DNA of 64,000 nt from Alcanivorax jadensis T9 (GTDB taxonomy: Bacteria; Pseudomonadota; Gammaproteobacteria; Pseudomonadales; Alcanivoracaceae). The notes below the pieces were generated by a model. The model did not search any database and was not told where the DNA came from. It saw only the letters and a program-made list of their open reading frames with translations. Positions 8,931 through 16,191 of the stretch are shown piece after piece; position 1 is the first letter of the stretch; each line of letters begins with the position of its first letter. A program made the translations under genes and the position numbers. The DNA lies in assembly GCF_000756655.1 (NCBI RefSeq), contig NZ_ARXU01000002.1, positions 414,971 through 478,970 of the forward strand. The letters run 5' to 3'.

Positions 8931-10013
8931 TCAGGGCAACACGCTGGCCTGGCCGGTTGGCTCCTGCGGCTCTTCCAGCTGGCCACGATAGCGGGGCAGG
9001 TACTGGGGAAACTGTTTCTGGATAAAGGCGATCATGTCTTCGCGGATGGAGCACCGGAGGTTCCACAATGTGGTGGAATTTTTGGCGCTCATCAGGAAGC
9101 GGATCTGTATGGCTTTTTCCCCGGCTTCCACCACCTGAACGGTGCCGGTGGAACCATCCCACTCCGAGGCTGCTTCCAGCAGGCGATAGAATTCCTCACG
9201 CAACGGCTCGATGGGAATGCCGTAATCCGCCCAGATCAGGGTGCTGCCGATCTGGTCGGCGGTATTGCGTGACCAGTTCTGGAAGGGGTTTTCGATAAAC
9301 CATTGCAGCGGCACCACCAGACGGCGCAGGTCCCACACTCGCAGGACCACATAGGTGGCCGTGACTTCTTCTACCCAACACCATTCACCCTGCACAAACA
9401 TGGCGTCATCGATGCGGAAAGGCTGGGTGAGCGCGATCTGCATGCCTGCCAGCAGGTTGCTGAGTACCGGGCGGGCGGCAAAGCCGAGGATGATGCCGCC
9501 GATACCGGCGGAGGCCAGCAGGCTGGTGCCGATCTGGCGGACGGAATCGAATGTCATCAGGGCGGCGCCGGTGCCGACCAGGACAATGACGATATTCAGG
9601 CAACGGACCAGAAAGCGGGTCTGGGTTTCCACCTTGCGCGCCCGCTTCCATTCGTTTTCGTAGGCCGGGTTCAGTTTGACGATCACGTCGCCAATGGCGG
9701 AGGTGAAGCCGACGGCGGTCCAGGTGAGGGCGATGATCAGCAGCAGTGTGGTGCCGTGGCGGATCTCTGCCAGCCAGGGAAGCTCTTCGGGCACGGTATG
9801 CAGCACACTGCTCAGGGCGATAAGGGCTAACGACACGCCAATGGCCCGCGCCGCCGCGTCAAAGAAGATGCGACCGACGGAGGCAGACTCGGCAAAACGG
9901 CCAATCAGGTAGACCAGCGCCTTATAGACAAGCAAACCGGCAATGATGGCAAGCAAGGCCAACCCTGCAGCATCTACCCACGCGACCAGAGCATCCTGAA
10001 TCATCTGCTGCAT
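8931..10013 (-). CDS. MscS-family mechanosensitive ion channel
   Basis: A 360-residue inner-membrane channel protein. Four predicted transmembrane helices precede the pore-lining helix ASAGIGGIILGFAARPVLSN with its Gly/Ala pattern, then the beta domain (LLAGMQIALTQPFRIDD...) and the alpha/beta vestibule domain with LVVPLQWFIENPFQNWSR. These are the standard MscS features; such channels open under membrane tension to release osmolytes. The loop containing FVQGEWCWVEEV replaces the more usual GxxGxVEEI, keeping the VEEV core. The unknown membrane protein lies downstream on the same strand after 165 bases. Confidence 0.93.
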   Translation of the reverse strand: MQQMIQDALVAWVDAAGLALLAIIAGLLVYKALVYLIGRFAESASVGRIFFDAAARAIGVSLALIALSSVLHTVPEELPWLAEIRHGTTLLLIIALTWTAVGFTSAIGDVIVKLNPAYENEWKRARKVETQTRFLVRCLNIVIVLVGTGAALMTFDSVRQIGTSLLASAGIGGIILGFAARPVLSNLLAGMQIALTQPFRIDDAMFVQGEWCWVEEVTATYVVLRVWDLRRLVVPLQWFIENPFQNWSRNTADQIGSTLIWADYGIPIEPLREEFYRLLEAASEWDGSTGTVQVVEAGEKAIQIRFLMSAKNSTTLWNLRCSIREDMIAFIQKQFPQYLPRYRGQLEEPQEPTGQASVLP

Positions 10014-10133
10014 ATGTCCCCCGCCAAGGCGTCACCGACTCCTTGGTAACTTAACAGGGGTAACGGGGGCAGGTCTGCCCCCGATTTGCTTTCGCAGCCG
10101 ACGCCGGTTCGCATGTCGCAGATCCCCTTGGGG

Positions 10134-10156
10134 GCAAGCATAGCTCCTACAGAGGC
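10134..10156. repeat. Single arm of the GTAGGAGC repeat family
   Basis: GCAAGCATAGCTCCTACAGA matches the right arm of the element at 1878-2049, without a facing left arm. It sits between the MscS and DsbA-like genes. Confidence 0.6.
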
Positions 10157-10202
10157 ACGCTACGTCCGCCCCGGACATTCGACTCCTGTTTTTTTGATTT
10201 TC

Positions 10203-10234
10203 GCTATTAACTATTCACTGTTAACTATTAACTG
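10203..10234. repeat. Heptamer-type repeat supplying the stop of the DsbA-like gene
   Basis: On the minus strand it reads AGTTAATAGTTAACAGTGAA and TAG. The first codons AGT TAA give the last serine and the stop codon of the DsbA-like gene, so the repeat was inserted at, or defines, the gene end. Confidence 0.75.
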
Positions 10235-10818
10235 CCTTTTACCGCTTCTTCCACAAAATCCAGCCGATCCTGGCCGAAGAACATCTCCTTCCCCACGAAC
10301 ATCGTCGGCGCACCGAACACACCGCGCTTTACGGCGGCTTCGGTATTGGCCTTGAGCTGCTCTTTCACTTCGTCGCTGGCGGCTTTTTCCAGCCAGGCTT
10401 GCGCATCCAGGCCGGCGTCGGTGAGGACGCGGGTGATTTCTTCTACCTCGGACAGTTTGCAGGGCTCGCGCCACATGGCGTTGTAGAGGGCAGTGATCAC
10501 TGCGTCCTGTTCCGGGGTGCCGATGGCGGCGGTGGCGATGCGCATGGGGGTGATGGTGTTCACCGGGAAGTGCGGGTTCATGGTGAGCGGCACCTGGTAG
10601 CGCGCGGAGTAGCGGGCCAGGTCACGCATCATGTACATGCCTTTGGCGGGCACGGCGCCGGGCGGGTTGTTGCCGGTGGCCTTGAAGATGCCGCCCAGCA
10701 GCACGGGCACATAAACGAGCTCGGCTCCGGTGCGCTCACACAGGGCGGGGAGTTGGCTCCAGGCCAGGTAGGCGGTGGGGCTGCCCACGTCGAAGAGGAA
10801 TTCGATTTTTTGGGTCAT
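10228..10818 (-). CDS. DsbA-family 2-hydroxychromene-2-carboxylate isomerase-like protein
   Basis: A 196-residue thioredoxin-fold protein of the DsbA/HCCA-isomerase (kappa-class GST) type. The start MTQKIEFLFDVGSPTAYLAW shows the FDxxSPxAYL motif that replaces the DsbA CxxC, typical of glutathione-dependent 2-hydroxychromene-2-carboxylate isomerases. The C-terminal GVFGAPTMFVGKEMFFGQDR with the cis-Pro loop is also characteristic. NahD-type enzymes act in naphthalene degradation, but no other aromatic-pathway gene is near, so the substrate is open. Start chosen after AAAGGAA; 44 upstream in-frame residues lie inside a repeat. No signal peptide, hence cytoplasmic. Confidence 0.87.
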   Translation of the reverse strand: MTQKIEFLFDVGSPTAYLAWSQLPALCERTGAELVYVPVLLGGIFKATGNNPPGAVPAKGMYMMRDLARYSARYQVPLTMNPHFPVNTITPMRIATAAIGTPEQDAVITALYNAMWREPCKLSEVEEITRVLTDAGLDAQAWLEKAASDEVKEQLKANTEAAVKRGVFGAPTMFVGKEMFFGQDRLDFVEEAVKGS

Positions 10819-10840
10819 GGTTTTTCCTTTCAGGTTGTCA

Positions 10841-10963
10841 TGTAGGAGCGTAGCGCAGCGAAGCAACGCCCGCAGGGCGGCTCCGAAGGAGTGAGCGCAG
10901 CGAATAACGACGCTTGAGTCGCGAATTCCACCGCTGGCTTCGCGACTCAAGCGTCGCTCCTAC
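10841..10963. repeat. GTAGGAGC-family inverted repeat, with inner hairpin
   Basis: Ends TGTAGGAGCG and CGCTCCTACG face each other. Inside, GACGCTTGAGTCGCGAA pairs with TTCGCGACTCAAGCGTC around a 13-base loop, a 17-bp perfect stem. It lies between two genes on the same strand. Confidence 0.8.
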
Positions 10964-10993
10964 GGCGGGTTCTATGTTGGCATGCAGCGTTCT

Positions 10994-11719
10994 TCAAAAC
11001 GTTTCCATCCACGGACGCAGATCGATTTCGTGGGTCCAGGCGTCGCGGGGTTGTTGGTGGAGCATCCAGTAGGTGTCGGCGATGTGTTCCGGGTTGAGGA
11101 TGCCACCCTGCTCTTTCTGGGCATACTTGGCCGGAAAGTTGTCGCGGATAAAGGCGGTGTCGATGGCGCCGTCGATGATCGGGTGGACCACATGAATCCC
11201 TTCCGGCCCCAACTCCCGAGCCATACTTTGCGCCAAAGCACGCAGGGCAAACTTGGCACCGGAGAACGCGGAGAAACCCTTGCCGCCACGCAATGAGGCG
11301 GTGGCACCGGTAAAGATGATGGTGCCTTTATTTCGCGGCACCATCACGCGGGCGGCTTCCCGCCCGGCCAGGAAGCCGGCGAAGGCGGCCATTTCCCAGA
11401 CCTTGCGGTAGACCCGGGCGGTGGTCTCGCGGATGGAGAAGAACACGTTGGCGCCGATGTTGAACACCACCACTTCCACCGGGCCCACTTCTTTCTCGAT
11501 GGTGTCGAACAGCGCCACCATCTGCTCTTCATCGCGGGCATCGCAGCCGAACGGGCGGGCCTTGCCGCCGGCGGCTTCGATTTCCTGCACCAGCGGCGCC
11601 AGGGCGTCTTCGCTGCGGCGGGTGACGCAGACGGTATAGCCTTCGCGGGCAAAGCGTTTGGCGATGGCACCGCCGGTGGCATCACCGGCGCCGATGATGA
11701 CGGCAACAGAGTCTGGCAT
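10994..11719 (-). CDS. Atypical SDR (SDR_c10 type) lacking catalytic Ser and Tyr
   Basis: A 241-residue Rossmann protein. The glycine-rich loop is IIGAGDATGGAI (8-19), a weak version of TGxxxGxG. In the active-site stretch FTGATASLRG..SAFSGAK the positions of the catalytic Ser and Tyr are Ala139 and Phe152, while Lys156 remains. NNAG is replaced by FNIGAN. This combination is the hallmark of the SDR_c10 subgroup, in which Phe replaces the active-site Tyr. The protein therefore binds nucleotide but is unlikely to use the normal SDR chemistry. It is divergent from an HxlR regulator that probably controls it. Confidence 0.85.
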   Translation of the reverse strand: MPDSVAVIIGAGDATGGAIAKRFAREGYTVCVTRRSEDALAPLVQEIEAAGGKARPFGCDARDEEQMVALFDTIEKEVGPVEVVVFNIGANVFFSIRETTARVYRKVWEMAAFAGFLAGREAARVMVPRNKGTIIFTGATASLRGGKGFSAFSGAKFALRALAQSMARELGPEGIHVVHPIIDGAIDTAFIRDNFPAKYAQKEQGGILNPEHIADTYWMLHQQPRDAWTHEIDLRPWMETF

Positions 11720-11741
11720 GGGGCCTCCCGATTTCAGTGAG

Positions 11742-11791
11742 CCAACTGTTGGTTCCTATTTGGAACTTATAGTCGGTTCTTTTTGAGAACC
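11742..11791. promoter_or_regulatory. Twin HxlR-type operators in the divergent SDR/HxlR promoter region
   Basis: Two near-identical dyads with a 5-base spacer lie 24 bp apart: GTTCC-TATTT-GGAAC (11752-11766) and GGTTCT-TTTTG-AGAACC (11775-11791), sharing the core GTTCN7GAAC. A third perfect palindrome CCAACTGTTGG adjoins them (11742-11752). They sit between the SDR and HxlR start codons, where an autoregulating HxlR dimer would bind both promoters. Regulation by this HxlR protein is inference. Confidence 0.65.
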
Positions 11792-11833
11792 CGTCAACCC
11801 GGTATGATCAAAGCACGTTCACGGAGGTTTAGC

Positions 11834-12307
11834 ATGCGCTGGCAAGACATCGATCAACAGCCCTGTTCCCTGGCCCGCACCCTGGCCATTATCGGCGACA
11901 ACTGGACGCTGCTGGTGCTGCGCGACTGCTTTATGGGCGTGCGCCGCTTCGATGATTTCCAGCAGCGCCTGGGCGTCACCCGCCATGTACTCAGCGATCG
12001 CCTGCGGAAGCTCACCGAGGGCGGCGTGCTCGACAAGGTGGCCTACCAGGAACGCCCCCTGCGCCACGAATACCGGCTGACAGCCATGGGCAAGGAACTC
12101 TACCCGGTGATCGTGCACCTGGCCCAATGGGGCGACAAACACCTGGCCGGCGAACACGGCGCCCCCCTCACCCGCTACCACCGCCAGTGCGGCGAACCCC
12201 TGGAAGCGCAGCTGCAGTGCAGCCACTGCGGCGACGTGGTGAAGCCCACGGATATTCGGGTGGAGGAGAACCCGTACTGGAAAGGGCAGATTTTAGTGAA
12301 CTGTTAA
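11834..12307 (+). CDS. HxlR-family transcriptional regulator
   Basis: A 157-residue winged-helix protein. The opening PCSLARTLAIIGDNWTLLVL is the HxlR signature (C, then GDxWTLLVLR), followed by the recognition region RLGVTRHVLSDRLRKLTEGG and the wing KVAYQERPLRHEYRLT. The C-terminus adds a CSHCG pair (Cys near 134 and 137) of a kind seen in a subset of HxlR proteins. The start follows GGAGG. It is divergent from the atypical SDR. Its last codons and stop (LVNC) come from the heptamer repeat. Confidence 0.9.
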   Translation: MRWQDIDQQPCSLARTLAIIGDNWTLLVLRDCFMGVRRFDDFQQRLGVTRHVLSDRLRKLTEGGVLDKVAYQERPLRHEYRLTAMGKELYPVIVHLAQWGDKHLAGEHGAPLTRYHRQCGEPLEAQLQCSHCGDVVKPTDIRVEENPYWKGQILVNC

Positions 12308-12324
12308 TAGTTAACAGTGAACAG
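12301..12324. repeat. Heptamer-type repeat at the HxlR 3' end
   Basis: CTGTTAATAGTTAACAGTGA and AACA. The TAA at 12305-12307 ends the HxlR gene. Inverted copy at 12424-12453, with a hairpin between them. Confidence 0.75.
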
Positions 12325-12354
12325 CTCGCGGGGAAGGTTTTCTTTGCCTGCAAC

Positions 12355-12393
12355 CATAGAGGCCGCGCCCATCGCTGGGACGCGGCCTCTATG
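12355..12393. terminator. Hairpin between the convergent HxlR and LysR genes
   Basis: CATAGAGGCCGCG pairs perfectly with CGCGGCCTCTATG (13 bp) around a 13-base loop. There is no clear T tract on either side, so termination is likely but not certain. It is centred between two inverted heptamer repeats. Confidence 0.55.
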
Positions 12394-12423
12394 CTTTGGG
12401 CAACACTGGCGCGATACCGCGCG

Positions 12424-12453
12424 CTGTTAACTATTCACTGTTAACTGTTAACT
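12424..12453. repeat. Heptamer-type repeat encoding the LysR C-terminus
   Basis: Read on the minus strand, CAGTTAACAGTTAACAGTGA ATAG encodes the last residues QLTVNSE and the stop of the LysR gene. The repeat is therefore translated. Confidence 0.8.
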
Positions 12454-13357
12454 GCTCCTGCTGTTCCTTCAACAACCCCAACACCTTCTGCCGCAACCAG
12501 CTATGGGCCGGGTCGGCGCTTTGGTCGCGGTGCCAGTAGAGGTGCATTTCCAGGCCGGGCAGGTCTGCCGGGAAGGATTTGATCACCATGCCCTTGCGGG
12601 ACAGGCGACCGGCCAGGGTGGCCGGCAGGGTGAGCAGCAGGTTGGTGTTCTGCACGGTGCTGATGGCCGCCTGGTAGTGCTGGCAGCGCAGGCGGATATG
12701 GCGTCGGTAGCCCTGCCGGGCCAGGCCGAAATCTTCCAGGCCCGGGCCTTCGCGGCGGGACGACACCAGCACATGCTGGGCGGCCAGGTAGCCGGGAAGG
12801 TCCATGTCATCGGCCAGCTCGTGGCCCTCGCGCATCATCACCACCAGCGGCCCGCTGAGTACCGGCAGATGCTCGATGGATTCCGGCAGGGCCAGCATCA
12901 CGTCGCAGGCCAGGTCCAGCCGGCCGCTGGCCAGCTCAGTGGCCATCTGCTTCCGGCTGATAGTGAGTGATTGCAAACGTACCCCCGGGGCGTCTTCCAT
13001 CAGCTGCGCCATCAGCGACGGCAGCAGGCAGCCTTCCAGACCATCGCGCAGGCCCAGCACAAAGGTGCGCTCCGCCTCGCTGGCATCGAAACCGCCTTCA
13101 TCACTCAAGCATCGCTGAAAGCCCCCCAGGGCATGACGCACCGGGCTGACCATGGCCCGGGCCCGGGCGGTGGGCACCATGCGGCTGCCCTGGCGCACGA
13201 ACAAGGGGTCATCCAGGCGGTCGCGCAGGCGCCCCAGGGCGTGGCTCACCGCCGGCTGGGTGAGGTTGAGCACCTTGGCGGCGCGGGTCAGGGAGCCCTC
13301 GGTGTAGATGGCATCGAAGACCACGAAAAGATTGAGATCGAACCGCGAAACATGCAT
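12431..13357 (-). CDS. LysR-family transcriptional regulator
   Basis: A 308-residue LysR protein. The N-terminal winged helix-turn-helix is plain (FDLNLFVVFDAIYTEGSLTR then AAKVLNLTQPAVSHALGRLR), followed by the two-lobed effector-binding domain from about residue 90. The form resembles the NodD/LinR-like subgroup that begins 'RFDLNLFVVFDAI'. It is divergent from the SDR and phosphatase genes, which it probably controls. The effector is unknown. The final seven residues come from a dispersed repeat, so the native C-terminus may once have been different. Confidence 0.93.
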   Translation of the reverse strand: MHVSRFDLNLFVVFDAIYTEGSLTRAAKVLNLTQPAVSHALGRLRDRLDDPLFVRQGSRMVPTARARAMVSPVRHALGGFQRCLSDEGGFDASEAERTFVLGLRDGLEGCLLPSLMAQLMEDAPGVRLQSLTISRKQMATELASGRLDLACDVMLALPESIEHLPVLSGPLVVMMREGHELADDMDLPGYLAAQHVLVSSRREGPGLEDFGLARQGYRRHIRLRCQHYQAAISTVQNTNLLLTLPATLAGRLSRKGMVIKSFPADLPGLEMHLYWHRDQSADPAHSWLRQKVLGLLKEQQEQLTVNSE

Positions 13358-13384
13358 GGCGTTTATCAGTGATCATTGCGAGGA

Positions 13385-13402
13385 TTCATTGGATTTATTG
13401 AA
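13385..13402. promoter_or_regulatory. Possible LysR-type box
   Basis: TTCA-N10-TGAA, an A/T-rich dyad of LysR-box size, lies between the divergent LysR and SDR genes close to the LysR start. A TGATCA palindrome (13370-13375) is nearby. Assignment is by position and shape only. Confidence 0.35.
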
Positions 13403-13505
13403 ACGCCGTCACTAGCATCGGTCAATGGATAAGACCCCGGATCTCGGCGGGTCGACGCCTGACGCACAATCCGCGACCGAAACCACCATGACCACAGGAC
13501 ACACC

Positions 13506-14336
13506 ATGAGCCAGACCCCACAACGCATCCTGATCACCGGCGGCGCCTCCGGGCTGGGGCGCGCCATGGCCGAGGCCTGGCTGCGCGATGGCGCCCGGGT
13601 ACTGATCGGCGATGTGAACCAGGAGCGCGCTGCAGAAACCTTGGCCGCCCTGAAGGATCTGCCCGGCGAGCTGCAGTTCCAGTATCTGGATGTGCGCGAC
13701 GCGGCCAGCTTCAACAATGCCCGTGAATGGCTGGAGCAGAACTGGGGTGGCGTGGATGTGCTGGTGAACAATGCCGGGGTGGCCGGTGCCGCCCGTATTG
13801 ATCGCGGCGACATGGCCGACTGGGACTGGATTTTCGATATCAACGTGAAAGGCGTGGTGCGCGGCTGCAAGGTGTTCGTGCCGATGATGAAGCGCCAGGG
13901 CCACGGCCACATCGTCAACATCGCTTCCCTGGCCGGGCTGCTGCATGCGCCGGTGATGGGCAGCTATAACGTGACCAAGGCCGGGGTGATTTCCCTGTCG
14001 GAAACCCTGCGCTTCGAGCTGGCGCCTTACGGCATTCATACCACGGTGGTGTGCCCGGGTTTCTTCCGCACCAACCTGCACGAGTCCATGCGTACCCCGG
14101 AGCCGGGCATGATTGAGACGGTGGACAAGCTGCTCTCCAGTGACGAGCTCACCGCCGACCAGATTGCCGAGATGATCAAGAAGGCAGTGGCCAAACAGCA
14201 GTTCTTTCTACTGCCCCACAAGAGTGGTCGCCGAGCTTACTGGATGAAGCGTTTTCTGCCGTTTGTGTTCAACCGGGTGATGCTCAAAGGCGCCGAGCGA
14301 CTGCAGGGCAAACTGGAAAAAGCGGAGAAAGCCTGA
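13506..14336 (+). CDS. SDR-family oxidoreductase
   Basis: A 276-residue classical short-chain dehydrogenase. TGGASGLG (11-18) binds the cofactor, NNAG follows near 88, and the catalytic residues are Ser141, Tyr154 and Lys158 (SYNVTK). The Asp after the second strand (LIGDVN) suggests NAD preference. A basic C-terminal tail (GRRAYWMKRFLPFVFNRVML) is typical of SDRs that associate with membranes or act on lipids. The chosen start follows AGGA; 27 upstream residues have no ribosome site. It overlaps the next gene by one base (TGATG), so they are co-translated. Substrate unknown. Confidence 0.9.
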   Translation: MSQTPQRILITGGASGLGRAMAEAWLRDGARVLIGDVNQERAAETLAALKDLPGELQFQYLDVRDAASFNNAREWLEQNWGGVDVLVNNAGVAGAARIDRGDMADWDWIFDINVKGVVRGCKVFVPMMKRQGHGHIVNIASLAGLLHAPVMGSYNVTKAGVISLSETLRFELAPYGIHTTVVCPGFFRTNLHESMRTPEPGMIETVDKLLSSDELTADQIAEMIKKAVAKQQFFLLPHKSGRRAYWMKRFLPFVFNRVMLKGAERLQGKLEKAEKA

Positions 14337-15013
14337 TGCCGGTGATCTACCTGATCCGCCACGGCCAGGCCAGCTTCGGCAAGGAAGATTACGATCAGCT
14401 TTCAGAGGGCGGCTGGGAGCAAAGCCGGATTCTTGGCCGCGCCCTGCAGAATCAGGATCTGGGGGTGCCCCGCGCCATCTGCGGCACCATGCGCCGCCAT
14501 GTGGAAACCGCGCAAGCGACCCTGGGCGAACTGGGCCTGGCAAAGGAATGGCACACGGATACCGGCTTCAACGAATACAACCACAGCGAGTTGCTGGCCG
14601 TGGACTGGCCCCTGGCCACCGACCGGGCGGCCCTGACACAGTGGCTGGCCGAGCAGGATCACCCGCGCAAGGTATTCCAGGCCCGCTTCGAGCAAGCCCT
14701 GCGCCGCTGGCAGAGCGGCGACGGTGATTACAGCGAAAGCTGGTCCGCCTTTCGCGAACGGGTGCTGGCCAGCACCTACAGCCTGGGCAACTGCCTGAGC
14801 AGCGGCGACAGCGCCCTGGTGTTCACCTCCGGCGGCGCCATCAGCGTGATTATCCAGCGGCTGATGGGGCTCACCGACGAGGCCCTGATCACCTGGAACC
14901 GCACCCTGATCAACACCAGTGTGACCCGAGTGCTTGTGAATGCCGGCAAGCTGCGACTAGTCTCGGTGAACGAACATCTGCATCTGCCGAGCGAGCAGGT
15001 GACGTATCGATAG
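14336..15013 (+). CDS. Histidine phosphatase family protein (phosphoglycerate-mutase-like)
   Basis: A 225-residue protein starting MPVIYLIRHGQASFG; Arg8-His9-Gly10 is the phospho-histidine motif, with the second His expected in SGGAISVII replaced by an SGG motif that normally reads SHG. That position, near residue 165, therefore lacks the usual second His, which may reduce phosphatase activity. Conserved Arg residues (CGTMRRHVETA) are present. It is translationally coupled to the preceding SDR, so the two probably act in the same lipid or metabolite pathway; the substrate cannot be told from sequence. Confidence 0.82.
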   Translation: MPVIYLIRHGQASFGKEDYDQLSEGGWEQSRILGRALQNQDLGVPRAICGTMRRHVETAQATLGELGLAKEWHTDTGFNEYNHSELLAVDWPLATDRAALTQWLAEQDHPRKVFQARFEQALRRWQSGDGDYSESWSAFRERVLASTYSLGNCLSSGDSALVFTSGGAISVIIQRLMGLTDEALITWNRTLINTSVTRVLVNAGKLRLVSVNEHLHLPSEQVTYR

Positions 15014-15050
15014 ACGCGACCTGATAACCTCAACATTTCTACAACGCCTA

Positions 15051-15267
15051 TGTAGGAGCACCGCTTAAGGTGCGAACCGCGCGCCAGCGCGGAATCGTCC
15101 GCAGGACGATCAGGATCCCAGCGCTCGACAGGTTTCAGAAAACATCGGCGAGCGACACAAACGTTGTCGCCTCGCTTCGCGAGGTTCGCGCCTCAAGCGG
15201 CTGTATTCGCTACGCTCACCCTGCGGGCCGACTTACAGTCGTTACTACGCTACGCTTCGTTCCTACA
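15051..15267. repeat. GTAGGAGC-family element, longest copy
   Basis: Begins TGTAGGAGCACCGCTTAAGG and ends CGTTCCTACA. Internal portions TGCGAACCGCGC and GGTTCGCGCCTCAAGCGG pair imperfectly. It fills most of the 278-base gap between the phosphatase and the next SDR gene and leaves only the last 25 bases for a ribosome site. Confidence 0.65.
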
Positions 15268-15291
15268 GCAGCCATTAGCAAGGGGATAACA

Positions 15292-16044
15292 ATGCCGACA
15301 CGCAAGAATATTCTAATCACCGGTGCCAGCTCCGGGCTGGGCGAAGGGATGGCGCGATTGTTTGCGGCCATGGGGCGCAACCTGGCGTTGTGTGCCCGGC
15401 GCATGGACCGGCTGGAAACCTTGAAGGCCGAGCTGGAAGAAAAGCATCCGGGTATCCAGGTTCTGATCAAGCCGCTGGATGTGAACGATTACGACCAGGT
15501 GTTTGCGGTGTTCGATGCGTTCCGCACGGAAATGGCGGGCATTGATCGCGTCATCATCAACGCGGGCATGGGCAAGGGCCAACCACTGGGCACCGGCTAC
15601 TTCTACGCCAACCGGCAGACCGCGGAAACCAACTTTGTGGCGGCACTGGCACAGACCGAAGCGGCCATGGAAATTTTCCGCGCCCAGAACAGCGGCCACC
15701 TGGTAATGATTTCCTCCATCAGCGCCATGCGCGGCATGAAGAAAAACCTCACCACCTACGCCGCCACCAAGGCCGGCGTGGCCATGCTGGCCGAAGGCCT
15801 GCAAGTGGAATTGCAGAATTCCCCGATCAAGGTGACCACTATCTTCCCCGGCTTCATCCGTTCCGAGATCAACGAAAAGGTGAAGAACACGCCTTTCCTG
15901 GTAGACACGGAAACCGGCTGCAAGGCACTGGTGAAAGCCATCGAGAAAGAGCCGAAGAATGCGTCAGTGCCGGGCTGGCCGTGGGGGCCGCTGGGCTTTG
16001 CTATGCGGAATTTGCCGCTGGGGATGGTCGGAAAGATGATGTAG
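15292..16044 (+). CDS. SDR-family oxidoreductase
   Basis: A 250-residue short-chain dehydrogenase: TGASSGLGEG (10-19), a basic residue pair after the second strand (CARRMDR) pointing to NADP preference, NAG near 90, and the active site Ser142, Tyr156, Lys160 (TYAATK). The start MPTRKN follows AAGGGGATAACA; 74 in-frame residues upstream lie within a repeat and are not coding. It stands alone. The C-terminal GPLGFAMRNLPLGMVGKMM is hydrophobic, again suggesting membrane association. Confidence 0.9.
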   Translation: MPTRKNILITGASSGLGEGMARLFAAMGRNLALCARRMDRLETLKAELEEKHPGIQVLIKPLDVNDYDQVFAVFDAFRTEMAGIDRVIINAGMGKGQPLGTGYFYANRQTAETNFVAALAQTEAAMEIFRAQNSGHLVMISSISAMRGMKKNLTTYAATKAGVAMLAEGLQVELQNSPIKVTTIFPGFIRSEINEKVKNTPFLVDTETGCKALVKAIEKEPKNASVPGWPWGPLGFAMRNLPLGMVGKMM

Positions 16045-16114
16045 GCAGCTACAAGCTGCAATGATGTTTGGGAAGAATGATATCGCCAATCACTAAACCC
16101 TGGCCTCTCTATTA

Positions 16115-16156
16115 GGTCCCCTCTCCCTTGAGGGGAGAGGGACAGGGAGAGGGTGA
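16115..16156. repeat. Left 42-bp inverted repeat flanking the DUF559 gene
   Basis: Begins GGTCCCCTCTCCCTTGAGGG and ends GGGAGAGGGTGA. It is the exact reverse complement of 16516-16557 (42 of 42 bases). The arm also folds on itself (CCCTCTCCC with GGGAGAGGG), a REP-like hairpin. The ends of the match are abrupt on both sides. Confidence 0.95.
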
Positions 16157-16191
16157 AGCTACAACGTGCAGGAAGCACAAAAGGCAAAGTA

